From NCBI GenBank assembly GCA_026989715.1, contig JALSIU010000258.1, forward strand, positions 1-13,499: a stretch of 13,499 bases of DNA, given 5' to 3'. Of the stretch, positions 7,797 to 13,499 are shown one piece after another. The notes beneath the pieces are model-generated. The model was not told the origin of the DNA. It saw only the letters and a list, made by a program, of their open reading frames with translations, and did not search any database. Numbering within the stretch: the stretch's first letter is position 1; each line of letters opens with the position of its first letter. Source of the DNA: Methylomonas sp. GTDB lineage: Bacteria > Pseudomonadota > Gammaproteobacteria > Methylococcales > Methylomonadaceae. The position numbers and the translations under genes were made by a program.

Positions 7797-9107
7797 ATGC
7801 AAAACTCCAGCGCATTCGTTAACTGGTTTCGAGAGTCATCCCCCTACATACATGCGCATCGCCACCGCACTTTTGTTATTTATTTTGGAGGAGAAGCTAT
7901 TTTAGATGCTGGCTTACACCAGCTGATTCATGATTTTGCATTACTGAATAGCCTAGGCATTCGCCTGGTTCTTGTGCATGGTATTCGTCCACAAATTGAC
8001 CATTACCTCAAAAAACAACATCACGCCTCACAGTTCCACCAAGATTTACGCATTACTGATAAAGCCGCTCTGCAAGCCGTTAAAACCGCCGCTGGCTTAG
8101 TGCGTGTTGAGATTGAAGCCTTACTCTCGCTTGGCGTTGCCAATTCGCCTATGGCGGGAGCAAAAATTAGAGTGATATCAGGAAATTTTGTGACGGCACA
8201 ACCATTAGGAGTACTCGATGGTGTAGACTTTCACTTTACCGGAAAAATCCGTAAAGTGGATAATATGGCAATTGATGAGCAATTAAATTTAGGTCATGTC
8301 GTTCTTATTTCACCGGTTGGTTATTCACCGAGTGGTGAGTTATTTAACTTATCCGCGGAACAAGTAGCGACTGAAATAGCGATTGCATTACAAGCCGAAA
8401 AGCTGGTGCTGATGACTGAACAAAATTGCCAATCAGCACGAACGGGGCAAACCATCGCACAAATGACCGCGCTAGAGGCTCAAAAATTTATCGAACAAGA
8501 AAAATTAGCAATCAGTACTAAGCATGCCCTACAGTCAGCTATACAAGGTTGCAAAGCAGGCGTACGTCGTGTGCATATATTGCATCGCAAAATTGATGGC
8601 GCCTTATTAATTGAATTATTTAGCCGTGATGGCATCGGTACACTTATTAGTTCATCCGATTTTGAAACACTGCGCCCTGCTGTTTTAAATGATATTCCGG
8701 GAATTCTGGAGTTGATTACGCCTCTTGAACAACAAGGTTTCTTAATTGCGCGTTCTGAAGAACATTTAGAAATTAATATTCATGACTATCTCGTCATTGA
8801 ACGCGATGGTTTAATTATTGGTTGTACCGCATTGCATAAAATACCGCAAAGCAATGTCGGGTTAATTGCTTGTTTAGCAATCCATCCTGAGTACCGCAAA
8901 GGTGCGCGCGGGACTCAGTTATTGGAAAAGCTGTTTAGCAAAGCACGGCAAGCCGCATTACAACAATTATTTGCCTTATCAACACAAACGATGCAATGGT
9001 TTATAGAGCGAGGCTTTCAAGAAAGCCACTTTAATGAACTACCCGCCAGTTTACAAGCTACCTATAACCACTTACGTAATGCTAAAGTATTAAAAATTAA
9101 TCTCTAA
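7797..9107 (+). CDS. argA: N-acetylglutamate synthase
   Basis: The first enzyme of arginine synthesis: acetyl-CoA plus glutamate give N-acetylglutamate; classically feedback-inhibited by arginine. The product from the ATG at 7797 is 436 residues (E. coli 443), collinear from FRESSPYIHAHR onward. An N-terminal amino-acid-kinase fold (about 10-285; FVIYFGGEAI, GIRLVLVHGIRPQID, SGNFVTAQPLGV) precedes a C-terminal GNAT domain (about 290-436; DIPGILELITPLEQQG, ACLAIHPEYRKGARGTQLL, WFIERGF). LFSRDGIGT joins them. The frame extends upstream to a TTG at 7746, but that segment reads through the hairpin and has no homologous content. There is no strong Shine-Dalgarno sequence at the ATG. The stop is 9 nt from the end of the convergent methyltransferase gene, with no evident terminator between. 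Confidence 0.96.
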   Translation: MQNSSAFVNWFRESSPYIHAHRHRTFVIYFGGEAILDAGLHQLIHDFALLNSLGIRLVLVHGIRPQIDHYLKKQHHASQFHQDLRITDKAALQAVKTAAGLVRVEIEALLSLGVANSPMAGAKIRVISGNFVTAQPLGVLDGVDFHFTGKIRKVDNMAIDEQLNLGHVVLISPVGYSPSGELFNLSAEQVATEIAIALQAEKLVLMTEQNCQSARTGQTIAQMTALEAQKFIEQEKLAISTKHALQSAIQGCKAGVRRVHILHRKIDGALLIELFSRDGIGTLISSSDFETLRPAVLNDIPGILELITPLEQQGFLIARSEEHLEINIHDYLVIERDGLIIGCTALHKIPQSNVGLIACLAIHPEYRKGARGTQLLEKLFSKARQAALQQLFALSTQTMQWFIERGFQESHFNELPASLQATYNHLRNAKVLKINL

Positions 9108-9116
9108 AACAAGCTT

Positions 9117-9848
9117 TTATTTAATGGCTACAACCAAGGCATTGACTTCACAGCGATGTGTTAAATTGACCTGTTTAAATCCAGTTTGTTGTAATTGTTG
9201 CAAAGAGAATGTTTCACGCATTACATGGTTTTCAGACTCATCTGAAAATAAATGTACAATCCAGTGCTCCAGTACATCCAGTTTGTCCACCGCAATCAAG
9301 GCTTTAAAATAACCACTGACCTCATGTTGAATAGTACGCGTATGTGCGGAAATATCATCTAAACCATAGCGATCGCCATTAATAAATTGCCCCCCCGGTT
9401 TCAGCACCCGAAATATTTCTTGTATCACTTGGGCACGGTAGCTATCTAAAAAATTATGTACCGTATAAGCAGAAGCAATAATATCAACACTTGCAGATGC
9501 CGTTCTTTTTAATACAGCTAATGCGTCTTCAGCCGCAAAATGCAAGCGGCCTTGTGTTACCCAGGTTTGTAAATTTTGTTTTGCTTGATTTTGCATAGTC
9601 GGTTCGCTATCTACCGATAAGACCTTTAAATTCTCTGACGCTAATAATATTGCTAAAGTCGTGATTCCCGTACCACCACCAAGCTCTAAAACATTTAGAG
9701 TTTGCTCTGCTTTTACTTGTGCATATTGGGCAACCGATGCACCTACTAGCTGACTCATCTTAGCCGCTAATGGACAGATTAATTTTAAAGTATCGTATTC
9801 TTGACCAATAACGCCGGAAAACATGGCTTCCAGTTGTGTATCTTGCAT
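9117..9848 (-). CDS. Class I SAM-dependent methyltransferase, substrate unknown
   Basis: A 243-residue protein with a Rossmann methyltransferase fold. SAM motif I is VLELGGGTG (residues 53-61). The acidic residue ending strand 2 is in VLSVDSEPTM, and the acidic loop is AAEDALAVL. Motif IV is VDIIASAYTVHNF, and IFRVLKPGGQFINGD is the post-I strand typical of Methyltransf_11/25-type enzymes. The remaining C-terminal helices and HRCEVNALVVAIK strand do not reveal the substrate. It starts 5 nt after the stop of the DUF1244 gene, so the two are almost certainly one transcript and perhaps translationally coupled. It converges on argA. CmoA-like or small-molecule O-methyltransferase roles cannot be separated from sequence alone. 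Confidence 0.85.
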   Translation of the reverse strand: MQDTQLEAMFSGVIGQEYDTLKLICPLAAKMSQLVGASVAQYAQVKAEQTLNVLELGGGTGITTLAILLASENLKVLSVDSEPTMQNQAKQNLQTWVTQGRLHFAAEDALAVLKRTASASVDIIASAYTVHNFLDSYRAQVIQEIFRVLKPGGQFINGDRYGLDDISAHTRTIQHEVSGYFKALIAVDKLDVLEHWIVHLFSDESENHVMRETFSLQQLQQTGFKQVNLTHRCEVNALVVAIK

Positions 9849-9853
9849 GATAA

Positions 9854-10156
9854 TTATTCTTTATTAGCCGCTTTTTTACTTTCAAAAATAGCCAACTGTT
9901 CCGCCGTTGCTTTTAATTGAAATTTATCTTTCCACTCACTATATGGCATACCATAAATATACTCACGAGCCGCTTCATAGTCCATCTGCTCGCCTCTTTC
10001 TTCTGCAGCAGCCATATACCACTTAGCCAAACAATTACGACAAAAATCGGCCAAATTCATTAAGTCTATATTTTGTACTTCAGTATGTGTTTGAAAATGA
10101 GCCACTAAGCGTCTAAAGGCGGCGGCTTCAAGTTCAGTTTGTGTGTTAGTATCCAT
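9854..10156 (-). CDS. DUF1244 family small protein
   Basis: About 100 residues, matching the DUF1244 (PF06844) pattern: AAAFRRLVAHFQTH, then QNIDLMNLADFCRNCLAKWY, then YIYGMPYSEWKDKFQ. The family is small, conserved in proteobacteria and has no established function; the conserved Cys pair in CRNC and the neighbouring Asp/His residues are the obvious candidates for a binding site. The ATG at 10156 has a perfect AGGAGG 4 nt upstream (10166-10161); a TTG one codon earlier would sit only 1 nt from it, so the ATG is preferred. It leads a two-gene unit with the methyltransferase and is divergent from the gene at 10263. Confidence 0.85.
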   Translation of the reverse strand: MDTNTQTELEAAAFRRLVAHFQTHTEVQNIDLMNLADFCRNCLAKWYMAAAEERGEQMDYEAAREYIYGMPYSEWKDKFQLKATAEQLAIFESKKAANKE

Positions 10157-10177
10157 CAATCCTCCTAAAAAATAGTT

Positions 10178-10186
10178 ATTCTAGCA
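10178..10186 (-). promoter_or_regulatory. Extended -10 promoter for the DUF1244-methyltransferase unit
   Basis: On the minus strand TGC-TAGAAT (10186-10178) matches an extended -10 element. No good -35 lies 17 nt upstream, which extended -10 promoters tolerate. Transcription would begin near 10171, about 15 nt before the ATG, leaving room for the AGGAGG site. Confidence 0.45.
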
Positions 10187-10203
10187 GAAAGCCTTATTGC
10201 TTC

Positions 10204-10232
10204 ATGTACAAAATCATAAAAAACACCTACAA
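10204..10232 (+). promoter_or_regulatory. Candidate sigma70 promoter for the 10263-12633 operon
   Basis: TGTACA (10204-10209, four of six) and TACAAT (10227-10232, five of six) are spaced by 17 nt. The predicted start near 10239 lies downstream of the TTG at 10197, so it supports the GTG at 10263 as the start of the first gene. Confidence 0.4.
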
Positions 10233-10262
10233 TTAGCCATCATTTTTTATCATGGCCTTGTT

Positions 10263-10586
10263 GTGAAAATACATAGCTCGTCACTTTATATTGAACCTGC
10301 CGGCTCTAGGCAGTCAACCTCGCTACCTGTTATTCCTGTCGTTAGACCTGATGATAAAACGAATAATACACGCAACCTTGATGAGACACCCCCCTCTAGC
10401 AACGCGCAATTTGCAAAGGCCATTGTGCAAAAACAAGCTCAAGAACTTGTTGCTACACCCAGTCTAAGCGATAATACATTAAATATTCGCACCAGTAAGG
10501 CACTGAATGCTTACAGTTCCACCTTTAACCAATTATCACAACAACAAATTGAGATGACAGTCTCAGGTATTGATTTTTTTGTTTAA
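10263..10586 (+). CDS. Uncharacterised 107-residue protein ahead of yciB
   Basis: I do not recognise a named family. From the GTG at 10263 the protein begins VKIHSSSLYIEPAG and has 107 residues. The frame is open back to a TTG at 10197, but that start would precede the likely promoter. The protein has no signal peptide, membrane segment or cysteine. The first 50 residues are rich in Pro, Ser, Thr, Asn and Asp and look disordered. The second half is helical (AQFAKAIVQKQAQELV; RTSKALNAYSSTFNQLSQ) and ends in a hydrophobic SGIDFFV. My recollection is that small pseudomonad-type proteins with a similar 'R-ALxAY ... GID-aromatic' end exist, but I cannot confirm that. It is 18 nt upstream of yciB and probably cotranscribed with it. 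Confidence 0.65.
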   Translation: MKIHSSSLYIEPAGSRQSTSLPVIPVVRPDDKTNNTRNLDETPPSSNAQFAKAIVQKQAQELVATPSLSDNTLNIRTSKALNAYSSTFNQLSQQQIEMTVSGIDFFV

Positions 10587-10604
10587 CCCCCCACATCAAT
10601 TTTC

Positions 10605-11159
10605 ATGAATAAAATAATTTTTGATTTCTTTCCCATTGTCTTATTTTTTATTGCCTATAAGACCTATGATTTATATGTTGCAACAGCCGTCGTTATTGCA
10701 GCAACCTTTGTTCAGGTCGCTTATAGCCTCATAAGGTATCGTAAAGCTGAAACGATGCAATGGGTTACATTAGGACTGATGGTAGTAATGGGAGGTGCTA
10801 CACTCTATTTACAAGATGAGCAATTTATCAAATGGAAACTAACTATTATTGAATGGTTATTTGGCGGCGTATTAATCGGTAGTCATTTTATTGGCAAAAA
10901 AACCATTATGGAAAAAATGATGGGAGCTAATATAGAATTACCTACAAAAGCGTGGAGCATTTTAAATTTGGTTTGGGCACTATTTTTTATTAGCGTGGGA
11001 TTTATCAATATATATGTCATGTTTAATTATGACACCGATACCTGGGTTGAATTTAAAACCTTTGGTGTTCCCATATTAATGGCCATTTTTGTATTACTTC
11101 AAGTCATTGGCATGTACAAATACTTGCCTGACCCCGAACCTGAAGAGTCTGAGAAATAA
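10605..11159 (+). CDS. yciB: Inner membrane septation/envelope protein YciB (septation protein A)
   Basis: A 184-residue polytopic inner-membrane protein of the YciB/IspA family, linked in E. coli and Shigella to cell division and envelope integrity; its biochemical role is unsettled. The family opening MNKIIFDFFPIVLFFIAYK is present, as are the RKAETMQW and FIKWKLTIIEWLFGG segments and a late LPTKAWSILNLVW. About five hydrophobic segments are visible (near residues 5-20, 24-43, 51-68, 83-98, 118-140 and 150-170, the first two close together). Length matches the family (about 180). The tail is acidic (DPEPEESEK). No Shine-Dalgarno sequence precedes the ATG. The next gene starts 2 nt after the stop. 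Confidence 0.95.
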   Translation: MNKIIFDFFPIVLFFIAYKTYDLYVATAVVIAATFVQVAYSLIRYRKAETMQWVTLGLMVVMGGATLYLQDEQFIKWKLTIIEWLFGGVLIGSHFIGKKTIMEKMMGANIELPTKAWSILNLVWALFFISVGFINIYVMFNYDTDTWVEFKTFGVPILMAIFVLLQVIGMYKYLPDPEPEESEK

Positions 11160-11161
11160 AT

Positions 11162-11473
11162 ATGTTATACGCAATAAGCTGTGAGGACAAACCTAACAGC
11201 CTAGAGAAAAGAATGGCGGCTCGTCCTGAGCATTTAAAACGCTTAGAAGCTTTGCAAGCCGCTGGCCGCCTAGTCTTAGCAGGCCCTCACCCTACTATTA
11301 ATAGCACTCTGCAAAATGGGGAGCCCGGTTTTTCCGGTAGCCTGATTGTTGCTGAATTTAAAAATGCAGAAGCGGCAAAAGACTGGGCGAACGAAGACCC
11401 CTATTGGTTAACAGGTGTTTATGCATCTGTTATGATTAAACCTTTTAAACAAGTATTTCCTAATGATAATTGA
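11162..11473 (+). CDS. YciI family protein
   Basis: A 103-residue protein of the YciI-like family, a ferredoxin-like fold with a conserved histidine in a putative active site; function undefined. The family layout is clear: MLYAISCEDKPNSLEKR, then RPEHLKRLEALQAAGRLVLAGPHP with the conserved His24, then a hydrophobic strand (SLIVAEFKNAEAAKDW) and the conserved NEDPYWLTGVYASVMIKPF block with its Asp-Pro-Tyr. It lies 2 nt after yciB and its last 11 nt overlap bolA. E. coli also has yciI near yciB, which supports a long-lived association. Confidence 0.93.
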   Translation: MLYAISCEDKPNSLEKRMAARPEHLKRLEALQAAGRLVLAGPHPTINSTLQNGEPGFSGSLIVAEFKNAEAAKDWANEDPYWLTGVYASVMIKPFKQVFPNDN

Positions 11474-11729
11474 TTCCATTAAAACACGGCTGACTGACGC
11501 ATTAAACCCACAAAAAATTGAAATAGCTGATAATAGCCAAGCTCATGCCGGGCATGCCGGAGCACAAAGCGGCGGTGGTCATTATCATGTGCGCATTGTC
11601 GCAGAGGCATTTACAGGCAAATCCTTAGTACAACGACATCAATTAATTTATAAGGCCTTAGGCGATTTAATGAAACAAGACATTCACGCTTTAGGTATTG
11701 AAGCTTTTACACCCTCCGAGTCAAATTAA
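11463..11729 (+). CDS. bolA: BolA family protein
   Basis: An 88-residue BolA-fold protein. BolA proteins act with CGFS glutaredoxins in [2Fe-2S] cluster binding and transfer, and E. coli BolA also affects morphology and transcription. The core signature is present: GHYHVRIVAEAFTGKSLVQR (residues 39-58), HQLIYKALGDLM, then IHALGIEAFTP, whose His75 is the conserved position used as cluster ligand in characterised BolA-Grx pairs. The loop between the first two strands carries AHAGHAGAQSGGGH, rich in Gly and His. The ATG at 11463 overlaps the yciI gene by 11 nt, suggesting translational coupling. The family has several subtypes (BolA, IbaG); the sequence fits BolA better than the shorter IbaG, but the symbol is less sure than the family. 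Confidence 0.93.
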   Translation: MIIDSIKTRLTDALNPQKIEIADNSQAHAGHAGAQSGGGHYHVRIVAEAFTGKSLVQRHQLIYKALGDLMKQDIHALGIEAFTPSESN

Positions 11730-11742
11730 AGGAATGAACTCT

Positions 11743-12633
11743 ATGAAATTAAAAGTAATCCCATTGTTATTAGCCGGTACTGCATTTTTAGCAGGTTGTC
11801 AGCAAAATGCCAATACTATCTCTGCTCCTAATATTTTAAAAGAGGATGCAGTTGCCAGTGTCAATGGTCAATTTATCAGCAAAAAAGCACTTGAAGAACT
11901 AAACAGAGAAGTGAGTGCTAGAGCGCGTGGTCAAAAAATTCCACAAGATAAGTTGATTGATGAATTAATCAAACGGGAATTATTAGTTCAAGAAGCAAAA
12001 GCAAAACACCTTGAACAATCGCCTGAAGTTATTGAACGTATGCGTATGATGCGGAACACTCTGTTATCGCAAGCAGCCGTCCAAGATTATATCAAAGCCA
12101 ACCCGGTGACAGAGGCTGATATTCAGGCAGAATATGATAAGCAAATCAAAAATTCTGGTGGTGGCATTGAGTTTAAAGCACGCCATATTTTAGTGAAAAC
12201 AGAAGAAGAAGCAAAAGCCATTATTGCTGAACTCGATAAAGGAGCTGATTTTGCTGAACTTGCTAAAACAAAATCAACAGGCCCTTCTAAAACACAAGGA
12301 GGCGATTTAGGGTGGTTTGGTCCTAAACAAATGGTTGCACCTTTTTCTGAAGCAGTCGCTAGCCTTGAAGATGGAAAGTACACCAAAACACCTGTTAAAA
12401 CACAGTTTGGTTGGCATGTCATTATCCGCGAAGAGTCAAGAGAGCAAACACCGCCTCCACTTGCAGCGGTTAAAAGTCAATTAGAGCCCATGGTACAACG
12501 TCAAAAAATCACAGAATATCTTGAAGCACTACGCAATGGTGCACAAGTTGAAGTATTCGCAACAAAAGAAACAGAAACACCGGCCGCCTCTGCAACACTA
12601 GAGGGTGCTATTAAAGACGCAATTAAAAAATAA
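11743..12633 (+). CDS. Parvulin-type peptidyl-prolyl isomerase lipoprotein
   Basis: A predicted lipoprotein foldase of 296 residues acting in the periplasm. MKLKVIPLLLAGTAFLAGC gives a signal peptide with lipobox LAGC and lipidated Cys19; the next residue is Gln, not Asp, so outer-membrane sorting is expected. Residues 32-135 resemble SurA/PrsA-type N-terminal chaperone helices (ASVNGQFISKKALEEL; LIDELIKRELLVQEA). The parvulin domain spans about 143-232: FKARHILVKTEEEA, GADFAELAKTKSTGPS, GGDLGWFGPKQMVAPF and TQFGWHVIIREE. A helical tail follows. The frame extends to a TTG at 11698, but that would overlap bolA and push the lipobox inward; AAAGGA lies 9 nt before the ATG at 11743. The start is 13 nt after bolA and a strong terminator follows the gene. 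Confidence 0.92.
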   Translation: MKLKVIPLLLAGTAFLAGCQQNANTISAPNILKEDAVASVNGQFISKKALEELNREVSARARGQKIPQDKLIDELIKRELLVQEAKAKHLEQSPEVIERMRMMRNTLLSQAAVQDYIKANPVTEADIQAEYDKQIKNSGGGIEFKARHILVKTEEEAKAIIAELDKGADFAELAKTKSTGPSKTQGGDLGWFGPKQMVAPFSEAVASLEDGKYTKTPVKTQFGWHVIIREESREQTPPPLAAVKSQLEPMVQRQKITEYLEALRNGAQVEVFATKETETPAASATLEGAIKDAIKK

Positions 12634-12651
12634 AAATTGCTATTTAAAGAG

Positions 12652-12682
12652 GTGAGGCTTAATTTAAGCCTCACGCTTTTTT
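12652..12682 (+). terminator. Rho-independent terminator closing the yciB-bolA-parvulin operon
   Basis: GTGAGGCTTA (12652-12661) pairs perfectly with TAAGCCTCAC (12665-12674) around a 3-nt loop, followed by GC and six Ts (12677-12682). It begins 18 nt after the parvulin stop codon. The convergent gene at 12692 may also use the hairpin, although its own tail (CTCTTTA) is weak. Confidence 0.9.
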
Positions 12683-12691
12683 AAACATAAA

Positions 12692-13499
12692 TTATTCTAC
12701 TTCAGCAATTAATTGTTGCATCATTGCCTCTGCTTGACCTAAATACCCCCCGCCAAATAAATTCAAATGATTAAGAATATGGTATAAATTATAGAGCGTT
12801 TTTCGGGTGTTATAACCAGGGTCTAAAGGCCAAACGTCAGCATAAGCCTCATAAAATGAGGTTCCAAATCCGCCAAATAGTTCGGTCATTGCAATATCTG
12901 CTTCTCGGTCACCATAATACCCCGCAGGGTCATAAATAACGGCATGACCTTCCCTATCAGCTGCCGCATTACCAGCCCATAAATCCCCATGCAATAAGGA
13001 TGCTTGAGGCTGATAAGCCACAAAAAAAGCAGGGAGCAATTCAGCTAAATGCATACCTTTTTCTTGAATTTTCCCATGAAATCCCTTACTAGCAGCAAGA
13101 CTTAGTTGCGCTTGTAAACGCTGTTGCCTCCAAAATACCACCCAGTCATCTGTTTGTGTATTTTTTTGAGGCGTATGACCGATATAATTATCGTGATGCC
13201 ACCCAAAATAGGGTTGTGATTGCCGGTGAACTTGGGCTAATTGTTGACCTAATTGCTGTGCCGTTGCCTGAGTGAGTGATTTTAATTCAATATACTCCAA
13301 TACCAAAAAGGCATTTTCACCCGCAATGCCATGTACAATCGGCTGTGGAATTCGCATAACTTGTGTTTGTGCTAATTCTTGTAAAGCCAATGCTTCTGTA
13401 ACAAACATCGTTAATAAATCAGCTTGATTTATTTTAACAAAATAACTTTTTTCAACACCTTCTAAATGATAAGCACGATTAATATCACCGCCATGCAGA
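12692..13499 (-). CDS. Fructosamine kinase family protein, 5' partial
   Basis: The frame stays open to the right edge (LHGGDINRAYHLEG at 13498-13457), so about 268 residues are visible and roughly the first 15-20 are missing; the ATG at 13408 is internal. These proteins share the aminoglycoside/choline kinase fold and phosphorylate ketosamine adducts (fructosamines, ribulosamines) on glycated protein or small molecules, which then come off. Visible motifs: the nucleotide-binding GGDIN, YFVKIN with the ATP-binding lysine, FLVLEYIEL (hinge), LLHGDLWAGN (catalytic loop with Asp and Asn), and VIYDPAGYYGDREADIAM (metal-binding Asp plus family signature), then LYHILNHLNLFGGGYL. E. coli YniA, the likely counterpart, has 286 residues. 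It converges on the parvulin gene across a terminator. The true substrate cannot be read from sequence. Confidence 0.92.
   Translation of the reverse strand, partial: LHGGDINRAYHLEGVEKSYFVKINQADLLTMFVTEALALQELAQTQVMRIPQPIVHGIAGENAFLVLEYIELKSLTQATAQQLGQQLAQVHRQSQPYFGWHHDNYIGHTPQKNTQTDDWVVFWRQQRLQAQLSLAASKGFHGKIQEKGMHLAELLPAFFVAYQPQASLLHGDLWAGNAAADREGHAVIYDPAGYYGDREADIAMTELFGGFGTSFYEAYADVWPLDPGYNTRKTLYNLYHILNHLNLFGGGYLGQAEAMMQQLIAEVE

Noticed and set aside
9100..9118. Possible terminator between argA and the convergent methyltransferase
   Set aside because: TAAAA/TTTTA around CAAGC gives only a five-pair A/T stem, too weak to call.

Overview
The window looks like ordinary chromosomal DNA of a gammaproteobacterium. 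It is AT-rich (roughly 40% GC by eye). ArgA, PurB, YciB, BolA, GrxD and the TIGR04211/YgiM-like SH3 protein all resemble their gammaproteobacterial homologues most closely. I cannot name a genus; a Methylococcales- or Thiotrichales-like lineage would fit, but that is a guess. I see no transposase, phage gene, tRNA, rRNA, CRISPR array or integration scar. Genes are dense and no gene-free stretch exceeds 300 bases; the longest gaps are 1106-1261 and 3027-3206.

Layout. (1) 2-1105: the 3' part of an ArsM-like methyltransferase with the four ArsM-type cysteines and a Cys-Cys-Cys tail, entering from the left edge and ending at a strong terminator. (2) 1262-2626: purB, converging on grxD (2703-3026, minus strand) across a 15-bp perfect hairpin that looks like a shared terminator. 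(3) 3207-9107: a co-directional run argD, argF, SH3/coiled-coil envelope protein, ilvD, argA, with a well-formed sigma70-type promoter ahead of argD and a GC-rich hairpin between ilvD and argA. (4) 9117-10156, minus strand: a small DUF1244 protein followed 5 nt later by a class I SAM methyltransferase, facing argA end to end. (5) 10263-12633, plus strand, divergent from block 4: an unknown 107-aa protein, yciB, a YciI-family protein, bolA and a lipoprotein parvulin, packed tightly and closed by a strong terminator. (6) 12692-13499, minus strand: a fructosamine-kinase-family gene running off the right edge.

How the genes work together. ArgA makes N-acetylglutamate (step 1 of arginine synthesis), ArgD makes N-acetylornithine (step 4), and ArgF makes citrulline from ornithine. 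IlvD serves branched-chain amino acid synthesis and appears to be the shorter, [2Fe-2S]-type enzyme. GrxD (CGFS glutaredoxin) and BolA are established partners in iron-sulfur handling and both are present, in different operons. YciB, the SH3 protein and the parvulin lipoprotein point to envelope biology.

I did not find a convincing new multi-gene system. The parts most worth a second look are the ArsM-like enzyme with its insertion and Cys-rich tail, the unknown 107-aa protein leading the yciB operon, the DUF1244-methyltransferase pair, and the hairpin between ilvD and argA.
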